DNA of 14,284 bases from Bacteroidia bacterium (GTDB taxonomy: Bacteria; Bacteroidota; Bacteroidia; AKYH767-A; OLB10): NCBI GenBank assembly GCA_025450095.1, contig JANWID010000125.1:1-14284 (forward strand). The letters are read 5' to 3'. Position 1 is the first letter of the stretch. Each line of letters opens with the position of its first letter. The translations under genes and the position numbers were made by a program. The notes beneath the pieces are model-generated. The model was not told the DNA's origin. It saw only the letters and a program-made list of their open reading frames with translations, and made no database searches. Of the stretch, positions 8,124 to 14,284 are shown one piece after another.

Positions 8124-8918
8124 ATGAGTAATATATTCCCCAAACAGTATGTTTTATCGAAAGGCCTGGATCAATTTTTCAGGGACGTATATCGTGCTCA
8201 TAAGTTTACCATGAGGTTTTTTAAGGAAGTCATAAGATCTCCCTTTCATTTTAAAGAGGTGCTTAACCAGTGTTTTGAAGTGGGGTTACGCTCACTTTCA
8301 CTTATTACTGTGACTGGCTTCATAATCGGGTTAGTGTTTACAAAACAATCACGTCCCTCATTGGAAGATTTTGGAGCTACCTCATGGCTTCCCTCCCTGA
8401 TTGGAATCGCCATTGTCAAAGCATTGGGGCCATTGGTAACAGCACTTATATGTGCAGGTAAAGTGGGTTCCAGCATTGGTGCGGAACTAGGTTCCATGAG
8501 GGTAACCGAACAAATTGAAGCGATGGAAGTGTCGGCAATTAACCCATTTAAATATCTTGCCGTTACACGCATACTTGCAACCACAATTACCATCCCGGTT
8601 TTATCATTTTATTGTAGTTTTTTGGCCATGTATGGATCCTATGTGAATGTCCATTTGGAAGAAGCAACAAGCCTGGTCACTTTTTATCAGAATGCATTTT
8701 CAACCATTAAATTTTTAGACGTGTTTACCGCGTTAGCCAAATCAATCGTATTTGGATTTACTATTGGAGTAGTGGGATGTTATAAGGGATTCCATGCAAC
8801 CCAGGGCACAAGAGGTGTGGGCAAAGCTGCCAATGAAGCAGTAGTACTCGCCATGTTTCTTGTGTTTGTGGAAGAAATTATAATCGTTCAGATTTCTAAC
8901 TGGTTCCGATTTATGTAA
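8124..8918 (+). CDS. mlaE: MlaE-type phospholipid ABC transporter permease
   Basis: Inner-membrane permease of the MCE/Mla lipid transport system. It forms the channel core with the ATPase and the MCE substrate-binding protein encoded next. It is about 264 residues, normal for the family. From the ATG at 8124, an amphipathic N-terminal helix is followed by about five hydrophobic segments near 56-73, 91-112, 147-172, 201-220 and 238-257. The family signature with GSMRVTEQIEAMEV lies at 123-136, preceded by GKVGSSIGAELG. I prefer ATG 8124 over the in-frame TTG at 8112, because the next residues (MSNIFPKQY) look like a normal N-terminus and TTG adds only four codons. The stop is one base before the mlaF start, so the two genes are surely co-transcribed and probably translationally coupled. 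No STAS-domain partner (MlaB) is seen nearby. Confidence 0.93.
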   Translation: MSNIFPKQYVLSKGLDQFFRDVYRAHKFTMRFFKEVIRSPFHFKEVLNQCFEVGLRSLSLITVTGFIIGLVFTKQSRPSLEDFGATSWLPSLIGIAIVKALGPLVTALICAGKVGSSIGAELGSMRVTEQIEAMEVSAINPFKYLAVTRILATTITIPVLSFYCSFLAMYGSYVNVHLEEATSLVTFYQNAFSTIKFLDVFTALAKSIVFGFTIGVVGCYKGFHATQGTRGVGKAANEAVVLAMFLVFVEEIIIVQISNWFRFM

Positions 8919-8919
8919 C

Positions 8920-9696
8920 ATGGAAAATTTGCAACCACATGTGATCAATAAGGATGAAGTCGTAATTTCCATAAAGGGACTATACAAATCATTTGAAGAA
9001 TTGCATGTACTAAAGGGAATTGATTTCACTGTTTTTAAAGGAGAGAATGTGGCAGTGCTTGGGAAGTCGGGGACCGGTAAATCGGTACTGATTAAAATTA
9101 TGGTGGGATTGCTTAAAGCGGATGCCGGATCCATAAACATATTGGGGCATGATTTAAATCAATTAAATGCAAAGGAACTCGATGCATTACGACTACGTAT
9201 CGGGTTTTCATTTCAAAGCAGCGCGTTATACGACAGTATGAATGTGTATCAGAATCTTTCTTTCCCGTTAACCATGAATAATCCAAAACTGGGTAGAAAA
9301 GAAGTGGATTTCGCAGTTGGAGAGGCATTGGAAGCGGTGGGTTTAAGTGATAAAATAAATCAAATGCCTTCAGAGCTTTCCGGTGGACAACGAAAAAGAA
9401 TTGGGATTGCACGAACACTGATATTGAAACCTGAAATTATGTTGTACGATGAACCCACTTCAGGACTCGATCCGATTACATGTTCAGAAATCAATGATCT
9501 TATTAATGAAGTGCAGCAGCGCTATAATACAAGTTCGGTGATCATCACCCATGATCTGACCTGTGCTAAAGCCACAGGAAACCGGGTTGCTATTTTGCTG
9601 GATGGAAAATTTAAAAGCGTAGGAACTTTTGATGAGGTATTTGATACGAGTGATGAAGAGATCAAAAGTTTTTTTAATTATAATTTTATACAATAA
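8920..9696 (+). CDS. mlaF: MlaF-type ABC transporter ATP-binding protein
   Basis: Cytoplasmic ATPase that powers the MlaE permease. It is 258 residues and complete. Motifs in order: Walker A GKSGTGKS (48-55), Q-loop Q99 in FSFQSSALYDSM, signature LSGGQRKRIGIARTL (153-167), Walker B IMLYDEPTSGLD (173-184) with catalytic E178, and switch histidine H211 in IITHDL. The FQSSALYDSM stretch after the Q-loop and the KRIGIARTL signature are characteristic of MlaF-like ATPases rather than other ABC importers. It starts one base after mlaE and its stop directly abuts the mlaD start (TAA then ATG), giving an E-F-D gene order. The reported C-terminal MlaF contact with MlaB is not expected to matter here, because no mlaB is visible. 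Confidence 0.94.
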   Translation: MENLQPHVINKDEVVISIKGLYKSFEELHVLKGIDFTVFKGENVAVLGKSGTGKSVLIKIMVGLLKADAGSINILGHDLNQLNAKELDALRLRIGFSFQSSALYDSMNVYQNLSFPLTMNNPKLGRKEVDFAVGEALEAVGLSDKINQMPSELSGGQRKRIGIARTLILKPEIMLYDEPTSGLDPITCSEINDLINEVQQRYNTSSVIITHDLTCAKATGNRVAILLDGKFKSVGTFDEVFDTSDEEIKSFFNYNFIQ

Positions 9697-10665
9697 ATGA
9701 TGAGCGAATCAAAAAATAAAAGAGCTGTGATGGTCGGTATATTCCTGTTTGTTGGACTGCTGTTCCTGATAGGCGGTATACTCATGGTTGGTAATCTTAA
9801 CGAAACATTTAATAGAAAAATGAAAGTGGTTTCACTTTTTGATGATGTAGGAGGATTGCAATCCGGTAATAATGTCTGGTTTTCAGGGGTAAAAATCGGT
9901 ACTGTCAGCAAGATCCAATTCTATGGTAAATCACAGGTTGTGGTAAGTATGAAAATTGATGCCAAGGATAAGCAATATATCAGGAAAGATTCCAAAGTTA
10001 AAATAAGTGCCGATGGATTGATCGGGAATAAAATATTAATCATTTATGGTGGCACTTCCCGTTCTCCGGAAATTGAAGAAGGAGATACACTTTCGGTGGA
10101 AAAAACATTTACATCGGATGATATGATTAACACTCTTCAGGCAAATAATGAAAATGTGCTGGCGATTACCAGAGATTTTAAAGAAATAAGTAAAAAGATG
10201 GCCAATGGAGATGGAACTATTGGAAGCTTACTCAACGACAAATCCGTTTATGATAACATCAATGCAGCTACAGCATCTCTTCAGGATGCTTCCGAGAAAG
10301 CGCAACAACTAATGTCATCACTCGAAAAATTCAGTTCCGGCTTGAATAAGGAAGGTACATTGGCCAATGAATTAGTTACCGACACAATAGTCTTTAATTC
10401 CCTAAAGGCTACCGTTTTAAATTTACAGCAGATCAGCGATACCGCCTCTTATTTCATAGCAGATCTGAAGGTAGCCGCAAACAATACGAAAACTCCTGTA
10501 GGTGTGTTGCTGCACGACGAGGAAGCAGGGGCCCATTTACAGGAAATGATAAAAAACCTCGATAGCAGTGCCAAAAAACTGGATGAAGATCTCGAAGCGG
10601 CGCAGCATAGTTTTTTATTACGGGGATATTTTAAAAAGCAGGAAAAGGCTAAAAAGACAGATTAG
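9697..10665 (+). CDS. mlaD: MlaD-type MCE domain lipid-binding protein
   Basis: Single-pass periplasmic component of the lipid transporter, 322 residues. Residues about 10-32 are the N-terminal membrane anchor. The MCE domain spans about 42-120 (VVSLFDDVGGLQSGNNVWFSGVKIGTV and KISADGLIGNKILIIYGG). After it comes a long helical tail with three spaced motifs: GTIGSLLNDKSVYDNI (173-188), GTLANELVTDTIVFNSL (220-236) and TPVGVLLHDEEAGAHL (266-281). The C-terminus ends in FLLRGYFKK followed by Lys-rich residues. MCE proteins form hexamers, and the tail probably builds the helical stalk or funnel. Two ATG codons lie in tandem at 9697 and 9700, directly after the mlaF stop; either could be the start. 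No mlaC or outer-membrane lipoprotein gene follows. Confidence 0.92.
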   Translation: MMSESKNKRAVMVGIFLFVGLLFLIGGILMVGNLNETFNRKMKVVSLFDDVGGLQSGNNVWFSGVKIGTVSKIQFYGKSQVVVSMKIDAKDKQYIRKDSKVKISADGLIGNKILIIYGGTSRSPEIEEGDTLSVEKTFTSDDMINTLQANNENVLAITRDFKEISKKMANGDGTIGSLLNDKSVYDNINAATASLQDASEKAQQLMSSLEKFSSGLNKEGTLANELVTDTIVFNSLKATVLNLQQISDTASYFIADLKVAANNTKTPVGVLLHDEEAGAHLQEMIKNLDSSAKKLDEDLEAAQHSFLLRGYFKKQEKAKKTD

Positions 10666-10746
10666 ATTATAAAAAATAGATTTTCAATAAATGTGGAATC
10701 AAGTACGGAATAAAATCTTGATCCATCAGTTGAAATTTATTCAATT

Positions 10747-10766
10747 ATTCATTCATTCATTCATTC
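10747..10766 (+). repeat. ATTC tetranucleotide repeat, five copies
   Basis: Five exact ATTC units in tandem, followed by ATTT. A tract this short can vary in length by slippage. It lies in non-coding DNA 80 bp after mlaD, so a change would not alter a reading frame. Confidence 0.9.
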
Positions 10767-10775
10767 ATTTAATGT

Positions 10776-10796
10776 AGGGGACAGCATGTGACCCCT
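10776..10796. other. Small hairpin upstream of the transposase
   Basis: AGGGG (10776-10780) can pair with CCCCT (10792-10796). Two more pairs (CA with TG) follow inside after an A/A mismatch, leaving a GCATG loop. It is the only GC-rich stem in this AT-rich gap. It could be a left-end hairpin of the IS200-like element or a remnant of a repeat. No T-run follows, which argues against an intrinsic terminator. Confidence 0.4.
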
Positions 10797-11013
10797 TCAC
10801 TTAGCGCAGTTTGTATCCATTTTTTGGATTATTCCAGAACCATCCAAAGAACTAAAGAACCAAAAAAAGAATTAAAAGCTTGCATATTAGTGCCGTTATG
10901 ATTCCGATTTGACGTAAGTTAAAATAGTTTGATATTATTCAAAATTGAATTTAGAAATTGTTTAAATTTGTTTTTGATTTTCCACTTTTTATAAACTTTT
11001 TAAATCCTTTTCT

Positions 11014-11475
11014 ATGGCAAACACTTATCATCAACTTTATGTGCAAGCGGTTTTTGCAGTCAAATACCGCAAGGCAATTATTCAAAAATCGTGGCGTTCA
11101 GATTTTTTGGCTGTAATTGGAAATCAGATTAATGATACCGGTTGCAAAACTATTATTGTGAACGGAGTCGAAGACCATGTTCACTGTTTTTTTAATCTGG
11201 CTCCTGCAATTTCAATTTCTGATGTGATGCAGAAGGTAAAATCGAAATCTTCAGGATGGTTGAATAGACAAAAGTTACTTGATTCAACTTTTGAATGGCA
11301 AACCGGGTATGGAGCTTTTTCTTATAGTAAGGCTCATATAGATAATGTATTCCATTACATATTAAACCAGGAACAGCATCACAAAAAACAAACGTTCAAG
11401 GTGGAGTTTTTTGAACTGCTGAAGGAATATGGAGTTGCTTATGATGAACGATACTTATTTCACGATTTGATCTGA
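11014..11475 (+). CDS. tnpA: IS200-like Y1 (HUH) transposase, possibly REP-associated
   Basis: A 153-residue single-domain transposase of the IS200/IS605 TnpA superfamily. Such enzymes cut and rejoin single-stranded DNA at hairpins through a 5'-phosphotyrosine. The HUH motif is H55-V-H57 in VEDHVHCFF. The catalytic tyrosine is Y115 with Q119 in the helix NVFHYILNQEQHHKK, the typical Y..NQE.HH pattern. WQTGYGAFSYS (95-105) is another family hallmark. The length is normal and all catalytic residues are present, so it may be active. No TnpB or other accessory gene follows. The last codons (Asp-Leu-Ile-stop) lie inside the first unit of a hairpin repeat array, and the same bases, with TAA instead of TGA, recur 259 bp downstream. 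This link to REP-like hairpins suggests a REP-associated tyrosine transposase, but family placement needs phylogeny. Confidence 0.9.
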   Translation: MANTYHQLYVQAVFAVKYRKAIIQKSWRSDFLAVIGNQINDTGCKTIIVNGVEDHVHCFFNLAPAISISDVMQKVKSKSSGWLNRQKLLDSTFEWQTGYGAFSYSKAHIDNVFHYILNQEQHHKKQTFKVEFFELLKEYGVAYDERYLFHDLI

Positions 11476-11593
11476 GCAATCAGGTCGGGGTTTTATATGG
11501 GTCGTGCCTACGGCACTTGGATTAGGGCGCTCATGAATCACCCGGGGTTACACCCCGGATGACGAGAATATCGTGCCTATGGCACTTTATTAT
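11463..11593 (+). repeat. Array unit 1, overlapping the transposase 3' end
   Basis: 131 bp that align without gaps to 11722-11852 at a constant offset of 259, with about six substitutions by eye. One of these changes the transposase TGA stop to TAA. This unit includes the last codons of the transposase gene and hairpins A, B and A'. It is the natural candidate for the right end of the IS200-like element. Confidence 0.85.
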
Positions 11594-11721
11594 CATGACA
11601 TAATGTGTGTCGGGGGTTTTATATGGGTCGCACCTACGTTACTTGTACTTACTATTATCATTCATTACCGGAGTTGGACCCCGGGTTACAAGAAAATCGT
11701 GCCTATGGCACTTTATTATCC
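11594..11721 (+). repeat. Array unit 2, degenerate
   Basis: It keeps the leader GTCGGGGGTTTTATATGGG (from 11609) and an intact hairpin A' (11699-11711). Hairpin A has decayed to GTCGCACCTACGTTACTTG, and hairpin B (11668-11684) has a mismatch in the stem. It has clearly diverged further than units 1 and 3. Confidence 0.75.
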
Positions 11722-11852
11722 CGATTTGATCTAAGCAATCAGGTCGGGGTTTTATATGGTTCGTGCCTACGGCACTTGGATGAGGGCGCTCATGAATCAC
11801 CCGGGGTTGCACCCCGGGTTACGAGAATATCGTGCCTATGGCACTTTATTAT
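11722..11852 (+). repeat. Array unit 3, near-identical to unit 1
   Basis: All three hairpins are intact. Hairpin B (11800-11818) has a perfect 7-bp stem, CCCGGGG with CCCCGGG, around TTGCA. It begins with CGATTTGATCTAAGC, a copy of the transposase gene end lacking the rest of the gene. Confidence 0.85.
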
Positions 11853-11910
11853 TAAGATATAACTTAATCTGTGTCGGAGGGGTTATATGTGTCGTCCAAT
11901 GGCACTTGAC
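11853..11910 (+). repeat. Array unit 4, partial and degenerate
   Basis: The leader TGTCGGAGGGGTTATATG (from 11872) and a decayed hairpin A (GTCGTCCAATGGCACTTG, from 11891) are recognisable. Hairpin B and A' are missing in this orientation; unrelated sequence follows to about 11950. Confidence 0.6.
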
Positions 11911-11950
11911 TTTTTCTGGATCTGTCTTTTTGACACGTGTTATTTCACTT

Positions 11951-12056
11951 AATGCCGTAGGCATGATATTCTCGTAACCCGGGGTGTACCCCCGGGGTAT
12001 TATAAAAAAAAGAATCCAAGTGCCGTAGGCACGACCCATATAGATCAGCAACCTGA
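11951..12056 (-). repeat. Array unit 5, inverted
   Basis: Read on the minus strand, it gives TCAGGT, TATATGGGTCG, hairpin A (12020-12032) with CTTGGATT, a diverged A/T-rich spacer, hairpin B (11978-11996), CGAGAATATC and hairpin A' (11952-11964). The last is ATGCC-GTA-GGCAT on the plus strand, where both outer bases of the stem have changed together. It closes the array facing the direct units. Confidence 0.82.
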
Positions 12057-12177
12057 CATTTTATTATCAACAGAATGCCAAAACACTACACAGCCAAATT
12101 TGTATTTGAGTACTACTTTAATAGTATTCCAGTCGCCTTGCATCAGGATTAATTTTACCAAATCTAAATTCGGTAAG

Positions 12178-14284
12178 ATGAAAACGGGAACTTATTTGGT
12201 CACTTGCATGGTGATGCTCGTGTCGTCCGTTTACCAGGAAGTACATGGACAAGGAATTGGAATCAACATACTTTCTCCTGATGCAAGCTCGGTGCTGGAA
12301 GTTGCTTCCACCAACAAAGGAATGCTGACACCCCGGATGACAACTGCGCAAAGGGTGGCAATTGCAACTCCGGCAAATGGTTTACTGGTTTATGATATCT
12401 CGCTAAATTCATTTTATTTTTTCGATGGTTTTGTTTGGAAACCGATTGCATCAGGTTCCACAGCCTGGAATCTCACGGGCAACTCGGGTACTGATCCCGC
12501 AATAAATTTTTTAGGCACCACCGACAATCAACCCCTGTTATTCAAAGTAAATAATTTGCGTTCAGGTTACATCGATAACAAAGATGGGCCATTCCTGGGA
12601 AGGAATACTTTTTTTGGCAAAGAAGCAGGCTTGAACTATAATGTTAGTGGTTATGAAAATACTTTTATTGGTTTTAAATCGGGAATGGCAATTGTTTCGG
12701 GTGATCTGAATATGGCTGCAGGGAGCCATGCATTACAGAATATCACAACAGGGTTTGCAAATGTAGCTATCGGGTCAAGAGCGATGAAAAACACAACAAC
12801 CGGATTTCAAAATTGCGGAATCGGATTCAGCGCGCTCGAAAATGCCACAACCGGTTTCTTCAATCAGGCCTTTGGGTACAGGGCTATGGCCAGTCCTGTA
12901 AACCCTGGAATCGGGAATCATGCTTTTGGATATGAGTCGATGTTAAATAACATAGGAAGTTTTAATTGCGCATTCGGTCAAACCAGTCTGAGATCCAATA
13001 TTACTGGAAACCTAAATGTGGCTATAGGTAGTTCTGCCATGTACAATAATACAAGTGGAAGCAACAATGTTGGAGTTGGAGAGCTGGCATTGGTGAATAA
13101 TACTTCTGGCAACAACAATACAGCTGTAGGATACCGTGCCAGCCACATTGGTACAAACACCAGCCGGGTAGTTGCCATTGGCGATAGTGCACTTTTTTTT
13201 AATTCAACGTCAGGTAATGTTGCAGTGGGCTCCAGGGCCATGCGGAGCAATACAGTAGGAGATTTCAACACCTCCTTTGGGTTTGAATCGATGTACAGGA
13301 ATATTTCAGGAACCGGTAATACAGCAATAGGATATGCATCTTTATCTGAAAACACAACAGGTTTTGTAAATATAGCCTTGGGTAACTCTGCATTGTTGTT
13401 CAATACTACAGGCTTTTTCAATATTGCTTTGGGCAATGATGCATTACGCAACAATACGGTGAGCACCTGGAATATTGCAATCGGTGTGGCTGCCTTGTCG
13501 AACCAGGCCTATTCCGCGTCGGGTAATTTCGATGGCAACAACATAGCAATTGGTCATATGTCGATGATTTCATTGAACCAGACAACATTCACCAATGCAA
13601 TTGAGAATGTTGCTGTGGGTAATAATGCTATGGGCAACATCACAACAGGCGCGTACAACACAGCGCTGGGTCATAATGCGTTTTATGGTTCATGGGCGAG
13701 TGGATCCAGGAACGTAGCTATTGGTAACGGTGTTTTATATAATGCCGGAGCTGTAAATGAAAACGTGGCTGTAGGTTATTTCGCATTGCGAAACAGTACA
13801 GCAGATTTTAACACCGCCACAGGTTGTTATGCCATGGGATCTAATACATCAGGTATGAACAACAGTGCGTTTGGCCATAGGTCGATGCAGTTAAATACAA
13901 CAGGATTCAATAATGCTGCATTTGGTAGCCAGTCAATGAACGGCAATACTACAGGTAATGCGAATTCAGCATTCGGTTCATTATGCATGGCGATGAATAC
14001 AAACGGAGTTTCAAATACTGCAATGGGTAATTTGGCTATGAACAGCAGCCTATCAGGAAATAACAATGTAGCAATAGGAAAAAGCGCAGCTCAGATGATG
14101 ATCACCGCGTCAAATATTGTTGCTGTTGGAATGAATAGCCTTCAGCAGAACCTCTCATCAAATAATGTTGCCATTGGAGCAAATTCCGGTGTCAATTTTA
14201 CATCGTACAATGGCTGTACGCTTGTTGGAAATAACACCGATGCGAATGCAGCCGGATACACCAATTCTTCTGTATTTGGAGCCG
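12178..14284 (+). CDS. Secreted repetitive adhesin/tail-fibre-like head protein (3' truncated)
   Basis: The frame is open from the ATG at 12178 to the window end (702 codons) with no stop. Residues 1-25 are a signal peptide ending EVHGQ. Residues about 26-100 (GIGIN..PDASSVLEV, KGMLTPRMTTAQR, GLLVYD, FYFFDGFVWKPI) match the N-terminal module of many Bacteroidota tail fiber domain-containing proteins. From about residue 130 the protein consists of a 17-residue motif, roughly (A/S)(L/M)xNxTTGxxNxAxGxx. I count about 28 units, the later ones still well formed. The motif resembles YadA/Hep_Hag trimeric adhesin heads, which are left-handed beta-rolls. The C-terminus, often a peptidase S74 chaperone in such proteins, is outside the window. 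Likely an envelope or extracellular trimeric fibre. It starts about 120 bp after the hairpin array, with no convincing promoter seen. No T9SS signal is visible in this part. Confidence 0.85.
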   Translation, partial: MKTGTYLVTCMVMLVSSVYQEVHGQGIGINILSPDASSVLEVASTNKGMLTPRMTTAQRVAIATPANGLLVYDISLNSFYFFDGFVWKPIASGSTAWNLTGNSGTDPAINFLGTTDNQPLLFKVNNLRSGYIDNKDGPFLGRNTFFGKEAGLNYNVSGYENTFIGFKSGMAIVSGDLNMAAGSHALQNITTGFANVAIGSRAMKNTTTGFQNCGIGFSALENATTGFFNQAFGYRAMASPVNPGIGNHAFGYESMLNNIGSFNCAFGQTSLRSNITGNLNVAIGSSAMYNNTSGSNNVGVGELALVNNTSGNNNTAVGYRASHIGTNTSRVVAIGDSALFFNSTSGNVAVGSRAMRSNTVGDFNTSFGFESMYRNISGTGNTAIGYASLSENTTGFVNIALGNSALLFNTTGFFNIALGNDALRNNTVSTWNIAIGVAALSNQAYSASGNFDGNNIAIGHMSMISLNQTTFTNAIENVAVGNNAMGNITTGAYNTALGHNAFYGSWASGSRNVAIGNGVLYNAGAVNENVAVGYFALRNSTADFNTATGCYAMGSNTSGMNNSAFGHRSMQLNTTGFNNAAFGSQSMNGNTTGNANSAFGSLCMAMNTNGVSNTAMGNLAMNSSLSGNNNVAIGKSAAQMMITASNIVAVGMNSLQQNLSSNNVAIGANSGVNFTSYNGCTLVGNNTDANAAGYTNSSVFGA

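Larger units (their letters stand above)
10666..11013. other. Non-coding gap between mlaD and the transposase gene
   Basis: About 350 bases, strongly AT-rich, with no gene. It holds an ATTC tandem repeat, a small GC-stem hairpin, and T-rich DNA just before the transposase start. A weak inverted pair (ATCAAG at 10698-10703 and CTTGAT at 10717-10722) lies after mlaD without a T-run. No convincing terminator for the mla operon is seen. If the transposase belongs to an IS200-type element, its left end should be in this gap, but I cannot fix the boundary. Confidence 0.55.
11463..12056. repeat. REP-like hairpin array linked to the transposase
   Basis: Four direct units of about 125-134 bp plus one inverted unit. 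A full unit has a leader (AGCAATCAGGTCGGGG, TTTTATATGG), hairpin A (GTGCC-TAC-GGCAC), a spacer with GGGCGCTCATGAATCA, hairpin B (CCGGGG-loop-CCCCGG), CGAGAATAT, and hairpin A' (GTGCC-TAT-GGCAC) ending CTTTATTAT. Clear hairpin A/A' sites: 11504-11516, 11573-11585, 11699-11711, 11763-11775, 11832-11844, 11952-11964 and 12020-12032. Degenerate A sites lie near 11628-11641 and 11891-11905. Hairpin B sites: 11542-11558, 11668-11684 (imperfect), 11800-11818 and 11978-11996. Units 1 and 3 are about 95% identical; units 2 and 4 are decayed. Short open frames inside it are by-products of the repeats. Confidence 0.88.

Noticed and set aside
10776..10796. Terminator for the mla operon
   Set aside because: The stem is short with an internal mismatch, and no T-run follows on either strand.
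10967..10999. Promoter before the transposase (TTTG and TAAACTTT)
   Set aside because: The -7 box differs from TAnnTTTG at two positions, and the DNA is so AT-rich that such matches are expected by chance.
11605..12051. Several open frames of 70-85 codons on both strands in the hairpin array
   Set aside because: They run through the hairpin repeats, their products mirror the repeat DNA (for example several contain RAYGT), and they lack a recognisable domain.
11463..12056. Possible CRISPR array
   Set aside because: The recurrent hairpins are not separated by unique spacers of constant length; the spacers themselves are repeated between units, one unit is inverted, and no cas genes are present.
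12978..14066. Minus-strand open frames of 162 and 79 codons opposite the fibre-like gene
   Set aside because: They are antisense to the 17-residue repeats, and their Pro/Leu/Val-rich periodic products are what the reverse strand of such repeats gives.

Overview
The window looks like a chromosomal segment from a member of the Bacteroidota. Four things point there: two secreted proteins with C-terminal type IX secretion (T9SS) sorting domains, a class III adenylate cyclase and a TPR sensor kinase of types common in that phylum, almost no Shine-Dalgarno-like leaders, and AT-rich intergenic DNA scattered with short palindromic repeats. I cannot name a genus. All recognisable genes lie on the + strand.

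Layout. (1) 2-1006: 3' part of a membrane-anchored adenylate cyclase gene cut by the window edge. It is followed by a repeat-rich gap (1007-1271) with a short element whose two halves are each duplicated. (2) 1272-3623 and 3785-5290: two T9SS-exported surface or secreted proteins. (3) 5291-5605: a gap almost filled by a 230-bp palindromic, MITE-like element. (4) 5606-7753: a TPR-containing sensor histidine kinase with no response regulator beside it. (5) 7754-8123: a gap with a possible promoter, then a tight three-gene operon mlaE-mlaF-mlaD (8124-10665) encoding an MCE-type lipid ABC transporter. (6) 10666-11013: a non-coding gap with a tetranucleotide repeat. (7) 11014-11475: a single-domain IS200-like Y1 (HUH) transposase. 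It is followed by about 590 bp of REP-like hairpin repeats (11463-12056): four direct units of about 130 bp and one inverted unit. (8) 12178-14284: start of a very repetitive secreted protein with about 28 copies of a 17-residue adhesin or tail-fibre head motif, running off the window.

How the genes fit together. The mla genes form one machine: permease, ATPase and substrate-binding MCE protein. They probably move phospholipid between the inner and outer membranes. The cyclase and the kinase are separate signalling proteins, but they share a similar TPR, coiled-coil and single-membrane-segment input module attached to different outputs. The two T9SS proteins and the repetitive head protein are envelope or extracellular products. 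The most unusual part is the transposase and its hairpin array. The repeat unit begins inside the last codons of the transposase gene, two units are about 95% identical, and an inverted unit closes the array. This is the arrangement expected of a REP-associated tyrosine transposase and its non-autonomous repeats.
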